DNA of 58,994 nt from positions 1-58,994 of the forward strand of contig NZ_QOZG01000013.1 of the NCBI RefSeq assembly GCF_003335045.1, read 5' to 3'. Position numbers and translations under genes: made by a program. How positions within the stretch are numbered: position 1 is the stretch's first letter; each line of letters starts with the position of its first letter. Below, piece by piece: positions 1 to 8,170 of this stretch. This DNA comes from Paramesorhizobium salinisoli (GTDB taxonomy: Bacteria; Pseudomonadota; Alphaproteobacteria; Rhizobiales; Rhizobiaceae). The notes beneath the pieces were generated by a model, which was not told the DNA's origin, did no database searches, and worked only from the letters and a program-made list of their open reading frames with translations.

Positions 1-1401
1 CAGGTCCAATCGCGGCGGGCGGCGCTCTACCCGGCACAGGATCAGATGCTTGACGGCGTCAAAACCGATCGCTCCGAGCTGGAGGGCCTGCTTCACAGCC
101 GCATGCAGATCCGCAAGGTCGAAGCTCTCCAGCAGGCGGAGAACCTGCACGTATTCCCGCCGCCCATGCTTGGCCATTCTGCCTTCCATCAGACGGCGCA
201 GCGTGGCGAACTCTTGCGGCAGATCCCAGCCCTGCAGTGGAGCGGCCTGATCCAGCGCATTGATCTTCTGCTCGATCAGCGGCAGGTAGTGCACAGGATC
301 GAAGACGACGTCTTCCCGGTCCCAGCTCCGGGAATGGCGGGCGATGATCTCGCCACGGCAGCCGATCACCACGTCATCGACATAGCCGCGCACCCACACA
401 TCCTGATGGCCATAAGCGACCGGGACGGAATAATCATTGGTCTTGTAGCGCACCAGCGACTGGGCCGTCACCTTGGCGCTGGCCTGGTCGCAGGCATCGA
501 ATGGCGACGCGGGCAATGGGCGCATGGCGTCCAGATCCCGTTGAAGCCGCTCGCCGATCGTCTCGCTCTCGCCGCGCAGCCTGTCGCGCTGGCGTTTGCG
601 GCATTGCTCTTCCAGCCAGGCGTTGAACGCCTCCCATGTCGCAAACTGCGGGATCGGAACCATGAAGTTGCGCCGGGCGTAGCCAACGAGACCCTCGACG
701 TTCCCCTTGTCGTTGCCTTTCCCCGGCCGGCCATAGCGATCCCGGATCAGGTAGTGGGACAGAAACCCGCTGAACAGCACCGCCCGCTTGCGGGTGCCGT
801 CGGGCAGGATCTTGGCGACAAGGCAACGATCGTTGTCATAGACGATCGACTGTGGCACCGCTCCGAAGAAGGAAAACGCATGGATGTGACCATCCACCCA
901 GGCCTCCGACACCGCCGCTGGATAGGCCCGAACATAGCAGCCGTCGCTATGCGGAAGATCGAGCACGAAGAACCGCGCCTTCTGCTCGACACCGCCGATG
1001 ACCACCATCGCTTCACCAAAATCGGCCTGCGCATGGCCGGGAGGATGCGACAGCGGCACGAACACTTCCTGGCGGCGCTGATCCCGCTCGCGTATCTAAT
1101 CCTTGATGATCGTGTAGCCGCCGGTGAAACCGCACTCGTCACGAAGACGGTCGAACACCCGCTTGGCCGTATGGCGCTGCTTGCGCGGAACCTTCAAGTC
1201 TTCTTCCAGCCAATGCTCGATCGTCGAAACGAAAGCATCCAGCTTCGGCCGCCGGATCGGTGATCGCCGCTGATAGCCGGGTGGCGTCGAATACGACACC
1301 ATCTTGGCAACGCTGTCGCGCGATATGTTGAAATGCTTCGCGGCCTGACGCCGGCTCATCCCTTCCGAAACAGCCAGCCGCACCTTCAGATAAAGTTCCA
1401 C
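1..1401 (-). pseudogene. istA: IS21-family transposase IstA, amber-interrupted and truncated by window edge
   Basis: The product is the DDE transposase of IS21 elements. The N-terminal part has a helix-turn-helix (SRRQAAKHFNISRDSVAKM, about residues 16-34). Codon 102 is TAG (1096-1098). I read the frame triplet by triplet from 1095 to position 1 and found no other stop. The continuation carries the catalytic core: first Asp in HAQADFGEAM, second Asp in IVYDNDRC, Glu in GNVEGLVGYARRNF. The TAG sits just after GYTIIKD and before IRERDQRRQ, where an aromatic residue would be expected. One point mutation therefore appears to have split the gene. The long plus-strand ORF over the same bases (46-1263) is its mirror image. 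Confidence 0.82.
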
Positions 1402-1511
1402 GGTGTAGATCCCCTGTCCCTCCTGCGTTCATTGCAGAAGAGAAATAGGTGGCCGGATTTTACTCCGCCCGAAGCAGGATTATTCCGCCGCTACCGTGGC
1501 CGACTTTTGCA
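1..1511 (-). mobile_element. IS21-family insertion sequence, upstream end (cut by window edge)
   Basis: The element runs off the left edge; only its istA side is present. The likely outer terminus is near position 1511, where the minus strand reads TGCAAAAGTCGGCCACGG. A related GGCCAC-containing repeat lies inside, around 1450. Terminal repeats with internal copies are typical of IS21 ends. istB and the other end would lie outside the window. The exact terminus is inferred, because no target duplication can be tested with one end. Confidence 0.7.
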
Positions 1512-1574
1512 CCGCCGCTCTCAGATCAATGATCGACGCCTATCCGCCGTTTCATGCCAGGCGATACAAACCTC

Positions 1575-1680
1575 GCGGTCATACCGCAGCACGCGCTTAA
1601 TCGGCTGGCGCGCGTTGAAGCAGGATGGGCGTGTTCGACCGCATCTTCGTCAGACTTAGTGCTAAAGCATGCCGAGGAAC
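1575..1680 (+). mobile_element. Possible IS5-family transposase remnant
   Basis: Between the IS21 end and the amino-acid transporter, the plus strand from about 1626 reads [15 protein letters not shown]. This resembles the GVFDRIF-type stretch found early in IS5-family transposases. The preceding bases give a similar match only after a frame change. If real, it is a few tens of codons of a decayed element. The match is short and could be chance. Confidence 0.3.
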
Positions 1681-2387
1681 TGCTTCAACTCTGGTGTTTT
1701 CGGATTTGAGAATACCTCGGCCGGGGGACCGATCTCATGGACCCGACCGTGATGCATGAATACCACCCGGCTGCAGACGTCACGTGCGAATTTCATCTCA
1801 TGCGTCACCATCATGAGCGTCATGCCCTCAGCGGCAAGTTCGCGCACCACTGCCAGAACCTCCGAAACCAATTCCGGATCAAGCGCGGAAGTGATCTCGT
1901 CACAGAGCAATGAGATCGGCTGCATGGCCAGCGCCCGCGCAATCGCCACGCGTTGCTGCTGGCCGCCGGAGAGCTCGTCCGGATAAGCATCGAACTTGTG
2001 CGCCAGCCCTACTCGCTCCAGCATCTTTCGCGCCATCGCCTCTGCCTCGGGCTTCGAAGCCTTCTTCACCACCATTTGCGATAGCATGACGTTGCCGCCC
2101 GCCGTCAGATGCGGAAAAAGATTGAACTGCTGGAAGATCATGCCGACCTTCAGCCGCAGCGCCTTGAGATGCAGTTCGTCCGGCTGCAGTTGCGCGCCGG
2201 CGACGGAAATGGTGCCGCTGTCGATATTTTCCAAACCGTTGATACACCGCAGAAGCGTCGACTTGCCCGAGCCGCTCTTTCCAATGATGGCGACGACCTC
2301 GCCCGGATCGACATCGAGACTGATGCCTTTGAGCACCTCATTGGCCCCGAAGCTCTTGCGGACCTCAGTGATTTCGATGAGCGACAT
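1662..2387 (-). CDS. Polar amino-acid ABC transporter, ATP-binding protein (GlnQ/HisP type)
   Basis: A 241-residue cytoplasmic ATPase that drives amino-acid import. Walker [10 protein letters not shown] is at residues 36-44, the Q-loop in [11 protein letters not shown], the signature LSGGQQQR near 139, Walker [14 protein letters not shown] near 160, and the switch histidine in VTHEM. The [11 protein letters not shown] stretch and the length are typical of the GlnQ/HisP/ArtP group. Its ATG lies 23 bases inside the preceding permease gene. It is last in a four-gene minus-strand operon: binding protein, two permeases, ATPase. The substrate within the polar amino acids cannot be told from sequence. 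Confidence 0.93.
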   Translation of the reverse strand: MSLIEITEVRKSFGANEVLKGISLDVDPGEVVAIIGKSGSGKSTLLRCINGLENIDSGTISVAGAQLQPDELHLKALRLKVGMIFQQFNLFPHLTAGGNVMLSQMVVKKASKPEAEAMARKMLERVGLAHKFDAYPDELSGGQQQRVAIARALAMQPISLLCDEITSALDPELVSEVLAVVRELAAEGMTLMMVTHEMKFARDVCSRVVFMHHGRVHEIGPPAEVFSNPKTPELKQFLGML

Positions 2388-3024
2388 TGAGCTTCCTTTC
2401 CAGAATCTGGCTGCTCTTCGACAGGGGCCAGCAAAGAGCGAAATAGATAAGCGCGACCAGCCCGTAGACGGTGAAGGGCTGGAAGGTTGCGTTCGTCACC
2501 ATGGTGCCGGCTTTGGACAATTCCACGAAGCCGATGATCGAGGTCAGCGCCGTCCCCTTGACCACTTGAACCGAGAATCCAACCGTCGGCGGAATGGCGA
2601 TCCTGAGCGCTTGCGGAAGGATCACGTAGCGCATTTGCTGGAGATAGCCCATGCCGAGGCTGGAGGAAGCCTCCCACTGCCCCTTGGCGATGGCCTCTAC
2701 GCAGCCGCGCCAGATTTCCGCGAGGAAGGCGGCCGTCCAGAGAATGAGCGCAACCGCCGCAGCCAGCCAGGCGGGAACATCGATGCCCAACAGCCCCAGG
2801 CCGAAGAACGCCAGGAAAAGCTGCATCAGAAGCGGCGTGCCCTGAAACAGCTCGACATAGCATTTTGCAAAGAGACGCAGTGCGCGGCGCTTGCCGATCC
2901 GCATGAACAGAAGCAGGATTCCGGCCAAGGCGCCCCCGATGAAAGCGACGAGCGACAGAAGGACAGTCCAGCGCGTGGCAAGGAGCAGATTGCGCAAGAT
3001 GTCCCAGAGCGAAAATTCGATCAC
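2365..3024 (-). CDS. Polar amino-acid ABC transporter, permease
   Basis: A 219-residue inner-membrane permease of the HisMQ/GlnP type. Several hydrophobic helices are seen, with the conserved region LAEIWRGCVEAIAKGQWEAS and the ATPase-contact loop ending in ILPQALRIAIPP. I start it at GTG 3024: GGAGG lies 8 bases upstream, and the GTG overlaps the stop of the upstream permease as GTGA, a usual sign of translational coupling. The frame is open further upstream to 3252, but that extension is arginine/glycine-rich and unlike the family. Confidence 0.9.
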   Translation of the reverse strand: MIEFSLWDILRNLLLATRWTVLLSLVAFIGGALAGILLLFMRIGKRRALRLFAKCYVELFQGTPLLMQLFLAFFGLGLLGIDVPAWLAAAVALILWTAAFLAEIWRGCVEAIAKGQWEASSSLGMGYLQQMRYVILPQALRIAIPPTVGFSVQVVKGTALTSIIGFVELSKAGTMVTNATFQPFTVYGLVALIYFALCWPLSKSSQILERKLNVAHRNH

Positions 3025-3692
3025 TGGCGCGACCTCCTTGGGAAAATCATCGTGCCAACAGCGGCAAGCACCTGCCGTAGCGCGATTGCAAGAAGAAGAT
3101 AGATTGCCGTTGATACGAAATAGGCTTCGAAGGCCCGGAAGGTGCGGGACTGGATGAAGTTTGCCGCATAAGTCAAATCTTCCGCCGCGATCTGCGAAAC
3201 CACGGCCGAGCCCAGCATGACGATGACGACCTGCGACGAAAGCGCCGGCCATATACGCTGCAGCGACGGCACGAGGATGACATGGCGGAACGTCTGGATG
3301 GGGGACATCGCAAGACTTGCTCCTGCTTCGGACTGGCCGCGCGGCGCGGCCTGAATGCCGGCCCGGATGATCTCGCAGCTATAGGCACCCAGATTGACGA
3401 CCATCGCCAGATTGGCGGCCTGCAATTCGCTCATTTGCAGACCGAGCGACGGCAGACCGAAGAAGATGAAGAAAAGCTGGATCAGGAAAGGCGTGTTGCG
3501 GATCAGTTCCACATAGGCGGTGATGACCGGCCGCAGCCATTTGGGTCCAAGCGCCCTCGCCCAGGCACAAAAGATGCCGAGCGCGATACCAAGAACGGCA
3601 CCGACCGTTATCAATCCGATGGTGACGGCGACACCTTTCAGGAGCACGGGCCAATATTGACCCAGCCACGCGAAGTCGAAGACATATTTCAA
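3021..3692 (-). CDS. Polar amino-acid ABC transporter, permease
   Basis: A 223-residue HisMQ-type permease. The first helix is followed by LRPVITAYVELIRNTPFLIQ, the usual family signature. The EAA-like loop is in YSCEIIRAGIQAAPRGQ and VILVPSLQRIWPALSS. It pairs with the downstream permease, with which it overlaps by 4 bases, to form the heterodimeric channel. It is preceded by a 74-bp gap holding a stem-loop. Confidence 0.9.
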   Translation of the reverse strand: MKYVFDFAWLGQYWPVLLKGVAVTIGLITVGAVLGIALGIFCAWARALGPKWLRPVITAYVELIRNTPFLIQLFFIFFGLPSLGLQMSELQAANLAMVVNLGAYSCEIIRAGIQAAPRGQSEAGASLAMSPIQTFRHVILVPSLQRIWPALSSQVVIVMLGSAVVSQIAAEDLTYAANFIQSRTFRAFEAYFVSTAIYLLLAIALRQVLAAVGTMIFPRRSRQ

Positions 3693-3727
3693 GGAAAATA
3701 CCCGTCTGTTCGGGAAAGTGAATGCCG

Positions 3728-3744
3728 CCCCGCCGATAGCGGGG
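3728..3744 (-). promoter_or_regulatory. Intercistronic stem-loop after amino-acid binding-protein gene
   Basis: A perfect 6-bp inverted repeat CCCCGC/GCGGGG with a 5-base loop sits between the binding-protein stop and the first permease start. No T-run follows it in the direction of transcription. A 3'-end stabiliser of the upper cistron is therefore likelier than a full terminator. Confidence 0.5.
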
Positions 3745-3766
3745 ACAGCGATCGGTGCGGCTTTTT

Positions 3767-4561
3767 TTAGAGGTCGGCGGGAAGGTCAGCGCCCAGCCAT
3801 TTCTGCGAAATGGCGTTTAGGGAGCCATCGGCCTTGGCGGCAGCAATAATGGCGTCGACCTTTTCCTGAAGCGCAGGTTCGTTCTTGTTGAAGCCGATAT
3901 AGCAAGGCGAATTCTTGATCAGGAATTTCAATTCCGGCCGCTTCGGCGGGTTCTTGGCAAGGATCGCAGCAGCAACGACATTTCCGGTCGCCACAACCTC
4001 GACCTGCCCCGAGAGAAACGCGGAAATGGTGCCGTTATTGTCTTCATAGCGTTTGATCACTGCATCCTGCGGCGCGATCTTTGTCAGTTCGAGGTCTTCG
4101 ACCGCGCCCCGAGTGACGCCAATCGTCTTGTCCGCCAGATCCTCCGCTTTTGAAACGCTCACCGCATCCGGCGCGAAGACGCCATTGAAGAACGGCGCAT
4201 AGGCAGTGGAGAAATCGATCACCGCTTCACGCTCGGCATTTTTCCCCAGACTGGAAATGACCAGATCGACCTTATTGGTCTGGAGATAAGGTATCCTATT
4301 GGCGCTCGTCACCGGCACAAGCTCGGTCTTCACGCCCAGCTTCTCACCAATGAGTTTGGCCACATCGATATCGTAGCCCATGGGCGCCATGTCGGTGCCC
4401 ACGCTGCCGAATGGCGGAAAATCCTGCGGCACCGCTACACGCAGCACGCCGCGCGCCGCAATATCGGCCAGCGTGTCGGCCAAAGCTGCCTTTGCCGTCA
4501 AAAGCGGTGTGATTGCCAGCGTTGCTGCCCCGAAAATCGCAAGTAACTGTCTGCGCATCAT
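3767..4561 (-). CDS. Polar amino-acid ABC transporter, periplasmic binding protein
   Basis: A 264-residue SBP_bac_3-family protein. The signal peptide runs to about residue 28 (ATLAITPLLTAKAALA). The family pattern follows: VLRVAVPQDFPPFGS, GYDIDVAKLIGEKLGVKTELVPV, LVISSLGKNAEREAVIDFS (normally T-x-T-x-x-R) and IGVTRGAVEDLELTK. The mature protein is the periplasmic receptor of the operon that continues with two permeases and an ATPase. The ATG is 3 bases in from the only plausible start; the site before it (GGGAAC) is weak. Confidence 0.92.
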   Translation of the reverse strand: MMRRQLLAIFGAATLAITPLLTAKAALADTLADIAARGVLRVAVPQDFPPFGSVGTDMAPMGYDIDVAKLIGEKLGVKTELVPVTSANRIPYLQTNKVDLVISSLGKNAEREAVIDFSTAYAPFFNGVFAPDAVSVSKAEDLADKTIGVTRGAVEDLELTKIAPQDAVIKRYEDNNGTISAFLSGQVEVVATGNVVAAAILAKNPPKRPELKFLIKNSPCYIGFNKNEPALQEKVDAIIAAAKADGSLNAISQKWLGADLPADL

Positions 4562-5014
4562 TTTATGTTCCCATATGTTTTTTCAATTCCCTGGCAAAGC
4601 AACACCCATGCCAAACCACCAGGACGCCGGGATTTGCCAATGAACAGTCGTGATTTCGGGCTGGCTTGCATCATTATGATGCGAAAACGCCAATTGCGCC
4701 TAAATATTAAGCAACTGAACCGTAGCTGCCAGCCCGACCGGCCCATCCCTGCCGCTGGCGGCCAACGTCGGGAGCAAGGATGACGGCCTTCGACCTGGCG
4801 CAGATTGATCTGGACCAGGCTCCCAATATGGCTGGATGGCTGGGGTGGCCGGCGTTGATATCGTCGAAATCCGATCAACATCGCGGATGACTTGTCGCGC
4901 ACCATCTCAATAGAGATTCATCTATCATGGATGCCCTAATACATAGACTGTGGGTGGCGAATCTTTAATTCTTGTAAGAAAATTACATGTGTGATTAATT
5001 AAAATTGTATCAAT
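4562..5014. promoter_or_regulatory. Upstream region of the amino-acid ABC operon, with 15-bp palindrome at 4668-4682
   Basis: No convincing gene lies in these 450 bases. They contain a perfect 15-bp palindrome, GCATCATTATGATGC (4668-4682), 107 bases upstream of the binding-protein start. It is a candidate operator for the operon. The part from 4930 to 5010 is AT-rich and could hold the promoter of the small plus-strand ORF at 5033. No regulator gene for the operon is adjacent. Confidence 0.5.
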
Positions 5015-5032
5015 ATGGGATCGGGGAACGCG

Positions 5033-5212
5033 ATGTCTGGAGAAGAGCGGCGGAAAGCTAGGCGTGGGCAGAGGATCGATGCTGCTGCTGATGGCAAGAA
5101 TACCCTTCAGCTTGATCAGAAAGCGATCGATACTCTAGAGAGCATGGCGGTCGCGATCGCGGTGATCGACTACAATCTCCAGAGTCTCGTAAAAAACCTC
5201 ATGAACAAATAA
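5033..5212 (+). CDS. Small hypothetical protein
   Basis: A 59-residue charged protein I do not recognise: a basic N-terminus (EERRKARRGQR) followed by a helical, mildly amphipathic tail (AIDTLESMAVAIAVIDYNLQSL). I take ATG 5033, with CGGGGA 5-6 bases before it. An in-frame ATG at 5015 would add MGSGNA. It stands alone between the amino-acid transporter and the next minus-strand gene. It could be spurious, but the AT-rich leader and ribosome site favour a real gene. Confidence 0.45.
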   Translation: MSGEERRKARRGQRIDAAADGKNTLQLDQKAIDTLESMAVAIAVIDYNLQSLVKNLMNK

Positions 5213-5378
5213 ACTATCCAGCGAACCGAAGGGTTCGAAACCTGCCTCGTGCAGGAAATGCGCAACGTGTTAGCGGCGCAGATTCGCCACCCCGACTTCG
5301 CTCCACATTCACTGGACGCTGCAGGTCGTCATGGGTCATCAGGAGCCGGCTTTCGAGATATTGGAGCTATTCTGCGAC

Positions 5379-6620
5379 CTATTTCCGGCCTGCCGGAGTT
5401 TTGGCAGTTTCGCGCGGCGTCTTGCTCCCCAACATCGGCGCCGATTGATCGAGGGGTTCGTGATATTGCCGATCCAGGATCTGATGAACCGACTGCTCGG
5501 CGATATCAGGTGGAATTTTCGATGAAGCCGCATTGGCGTTTTCGCCCGGCCGTTCGTCCACTATCTGTTCGAGGGTGCGGATTTCAGCAAGCGGCGAGCG
5601 GACGAGATCTCCTAGAACCTGTTGTATAAGGGCTATCCCCCTCTCTGCTCGGGCTGATGAATTAACCGACAGGTAAAGGGAGCGGCCATGCAACTCGACG
5701 CTACCCAAAACACGTTGGCCATTGTCCATCGTGGCGTCAAAAGAAAATTCGCTGCTGCCCTCTACTGTATTGTTCTTGTCATTCGATGTTGCGTCCAACC
5801 AGTTCCAGAACTTCGCGTCCGCCCGCGACATTTCCTGATGTGCATCCAATCGCGGTGCGACGTCCTTCTGCGTCACACCTGATGACAATGGGAAACGAAT
5901 ATCGTGAAACACGACTTCGTCGCCGTCCGCATTCTCGCGGGAAGGCATATCCATGTTCATTGTCCGGCTGAGCATATCGGACAGCCAGGATAACGTGAAT
6001 ACAGGCGCAACCGCCTGCAAATCCTCATCCCCGATCGCGGGCAGCGTTTTCGTGTTTTCTTCTGCGAACACATGCCGCAAAGTATCGAACAGCGCCTCGG
6101 TTGCCTCGGGAGTGAACGGCAAAAGACCGCCCGCAAGGACATTCTTCCCCATGACGGAAACGATCCGCGCGGCAATCTTGTCCCCTTGTTTCAAGATCTT
6201 TGTAGCCGTCCCGTCGCTGACTAGGATCGGTTCACCCCCCCGAATGAGATCGCGCGCGATGAGCGATTGCCCGAAAACGACATCGCTGACTTCATACAGG
6301 CTCATGACGGAGGTGCGCAGGGCTTCCATATAGGCTTTGGATTGGGGCCCTTCCTTCCAGCCCCGGCGCTTGAGATATTCATCGACGATATTGCCGCCTT
6401 CGACCTCGAACTGCTGGGTCAGGAAATCCTCAAAGGCGCAGCCCCAAAGCGTGCTCGCCCAGTGGTCGCCCAGAATTTCAGCGAGATCTGCGAGTTCCAT
6501 GCCCTGGTCGGCGTCGAGGACCCCTCCGATGTGGTCTTCAAGCACTTCGTCGAAGCACGTGTGCCATTCGTCGCGCGTCAAAAACTTCATCAATCCCTTG
6601 AGGTCATCGCTGGTGGGCAT
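5379..6620 (-). CDS. Conserved hypothetical protein with eroded C-terminus
   Basis: A soluble 413-residue protein with no signal peptide or membrane helix and an acidic N-terminus. I recall similar proteins from other alphaproteobacteria, of unknown function, sharing blocks such as SLYEVSDVVFG, LIARDLIRGGEPILVSDG and MGKNVLAGGLLPFTPEA. It starts at ATG 6620 after GGAGAG. It ends at TAG 5379 after TPAGRK, but the same frame continues VAE, a second TAG (5367-5369), then LQYLESR. That resembles the tail expected after GR-K in relatives (KVAEWLKYLE). Two point mutations to amber therefore seem to have cut off the last part. Beyond it the frame no longer looks like protein. The N-terminal 400 residues may still function. 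Confidence 0.7.
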   Translation of the reverse strand: MPTSDDLKGLMKFLTRDEWHTCFDEVLEDHIGGVLDADQGMELADLAEILGDHWASTLWGCAFEDFLTQQFEVEGGNIVDEYLKRRGWKEGPQSKAYMEALRTSVMSLYEVSDVVFGQSLIARDLIRGGEPILVSDGTATKILKQGDKIAARIVSVMGKNVLAGGLLPFTPEATEALFDTLRHVFAEENTKTLPAIGDEDLQAVAPVFTLSWLSDMLSRTMNMDMPSRENADGDEVVFHDIRFPLSSGVTQKDVAPRLDAHQEMSRADAKFWNWLDATSNDKNNTVEGSSEFSFDATMDNGQRVLGSVELHGRSLYLSVNSSARAERGIALIQQVLGDLVRSPLAEIRTLEQIVDERPGENANAASSKIPPDIAEQSVHQILDRQYHEPLDQSAPMLGSKTPRETAKTPAGRK

Positions 6621-6825
6621 GGTGTCTCTCTCCGTTCCGCCAATTCAGCAGGGCCGCGCGTCGTGATCGGCCCCTTGCATCATAAAATCTGGCCACTTCG
6701 GAGCCCCCAGTTATTCTCATGGCTCCTGCAAGATATCGTCGTTTGTCCAGGTTCCGTTGACCCTTTATATACGCCCTGCTGCAGCAAGAACTGTCGATCA
6801 GAAGAACATCAGGACGGTATCCAGG

Positions 6826-8004
6826 ATGAGAAAAATTTCCCTTCCCAAGGTTGGAATTGTTGCGGCGGCTTGCCTCTACTTCAGTGCAAGCGCTCATGCC
6901 GCCGGCAACGATGTGCAGAGCCAGATCGAGCGCGCCGTGAACGGGGCGATCCGCCCCATCATGGAAGAAAACAAGGTGCCGGGAATGGCCGTCGCGGTCA
7001 CAGTGGGAGGAAAGCGATATTTCTTCAACCATGGTGTCGCCTCGAAGGAAAGCGGTCGGAAGGTCAGCGAAAACACGATTTTCGAAATCGGTTCGATCAG
7101 CAAAACCTTTACGGCCACCCTCGCCTCCTACGCCGAGGCGCTTGGAAGGCTGTCCCTTTCCGACAATGCAAGCAAATACCTGCCTGCGCTTACCGGCAGC
7201 AGTTTCGACAGGATCAGCCTTCTCGATCTCGGCACCTATACGGCTGGCGGTCTCCCACTGCAGTTTCCATCCAGTGTCACCAATCAGACTAAGATGGCCG
7301 GTTATTATAGGAATTGGCGTCCCGCATACCCTGCCGGCACGCATCGGCAATATTCCAATCCAAGCATTGGCCTGTTCGGCTATCTCGCGGCCAGAAGCAT
7401 GAACGAGCCATTCGATGACCTGATCGAAGAAAAGATTTTTGCGAAACTCGGCTTGAACCACACCTATATCCGGGTTCCGCAGGGTCGGATGGAGGACTAT
7501 GCCTTTGGCTATTCGAAGAACAACAAGCCCATCCGGGTGACGCCGGGTATTTTGGGTTCCGAGGCTTATGGTGTGAAGACGACGGCGGCGGATCTCATCC
7601 GGTTTGTCGAAGCTAACATGAACGGCTTGAAGTTGGATGCAACGCTCCAAGGCGCGATCGCTGCCACGCACACGGGATATTACCGGGTGGGCGACATGAC
7701 GCAGGGACTTGGATGGGAAGTGTATGCCTACCCGACGGATATCGACCGCCTGCTTGCAGGCAATTCCTTCGAGATGAGCCGCAACGCCAACAAGGTGACG
7801 AGACTTTCTCCACCACTGCCGCCTCGGGAAAACGTGCTGATCAATAAAACCGGTTCGACCAATGGCTTCGGCGCCTATGCCGCCTTCATCCCCGCCAGGA
7901 ACATCGGCGTCGTGATGCTGGCGAACAGAGCCTATCCCAACGCGGAGCGGGTGAAGGCCGGCTATCGAATATTGAGGGCGCTGGAAAGCCACGCTACTCC
8001 CTAG
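6826..8004 (+). CDS. ampC: Class C beta-lactamase, OCH-like
   Basis: A 392-residue exported serine beta-lactamase that hydrolyses penicillins and cephalosporins in the periplasm. The signal peptide is about 26 residues, ending ASAHA. All class C landmarks are present: SISK at 90-93 (S64 in mature numbering), YSN at 176-178 (Y150) and KTG at 341-343 (K315). The fold-defining stretch TYTAGGLPLQFP is also present. YSNPSIGLFGYLAARSM and NKTGSTNGFGAYAAFIPA are very like the Ochrobactrum anthropi OCH enzymes as I remember them. Other parts, such as the leader and the 210-240 and 290-310 regions, differ clearly. I start at ATG 6826 rather than 6757 because the signal peptide begins there. No ampR is adjacent. 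The divergent gene is the hypothetical at 5379-6620. Confidence 0.93.
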   Translation: MRKISLPKVGIVAAACLYFSASAHAAGNDVQSQIERAVNGAIRPIMEENKVPGMAVAVTVGGKRYFFNHGVASKESGRKVSENTIFEIGSISKTFTATLASYAEALGRLSLSDNASKYLPALTGSSFDRISLLDLGTYTAGGLPLQFPSSVTNQTKMAGYYRNWRPAYPAGTHRQYSNPSIGLFGYLAARSMNEPFDDLIEEKIFAKLGLNHTYIRVPQGRMEDYAFGYSKNNKPIRVTPGILGSEAYGVKTTAADLIRFVEANMNGLKLDATLQGAIAATHTGYYRVGDMTQGLGWEVYAYPTDIDRLLAGNSFEMSRNANKVTRLSPPLPPRENVLINKTGSTNGFGAYAAFIPARNIGVVMLANRAYPNAERVKAGYRILRALESHATP

Positions 8005-8170
8005 AATCTCGACATCCCGCCGCACGCATCGCATACAGCGGCAGGTCTGTTGCCTGGACAGGTGAGCGCCCCCTGCCCTTTTCAATCAAGGAAAATGAAT
8101 AATCGCCCAGCGCGCGCGCCTTTCCAGGAGCGCGCGCTGTTTTGCACATCCCGCGTGGCTCTCATTGCGG

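Noticed and set aside
46-1263. A 405-codon plus-strand ORF
   Set aside because: It is the exact mirror of the IstA frame on the minus strand; absence of stops there follows from the transposase coding, and its product has no family resemblance.
4558-4905. A 115-codon minus-strand ORF upstream of the amino-acid binding protein
   Set aside because: No ribosome site, no recognisable domain, overlaps the palindrome-containing promoter region.
1096-5381. Amber suppression or recoding of TAG, suggested by three in-frame TAG codons in istA and the 5379-6620 gene
   Set aside because: TAG also ends intact genes such as those at 24368, 34421, 39298 and 55156, so it is used as a normal stop. Simple decay explains the three cases.
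6604-8085. A 493-codon minus-strand ORF opposite the beta-lactamase
   Set aside because: Shadow: the plus strand carries SISK, YSN and KTG motifs in the right spacing.
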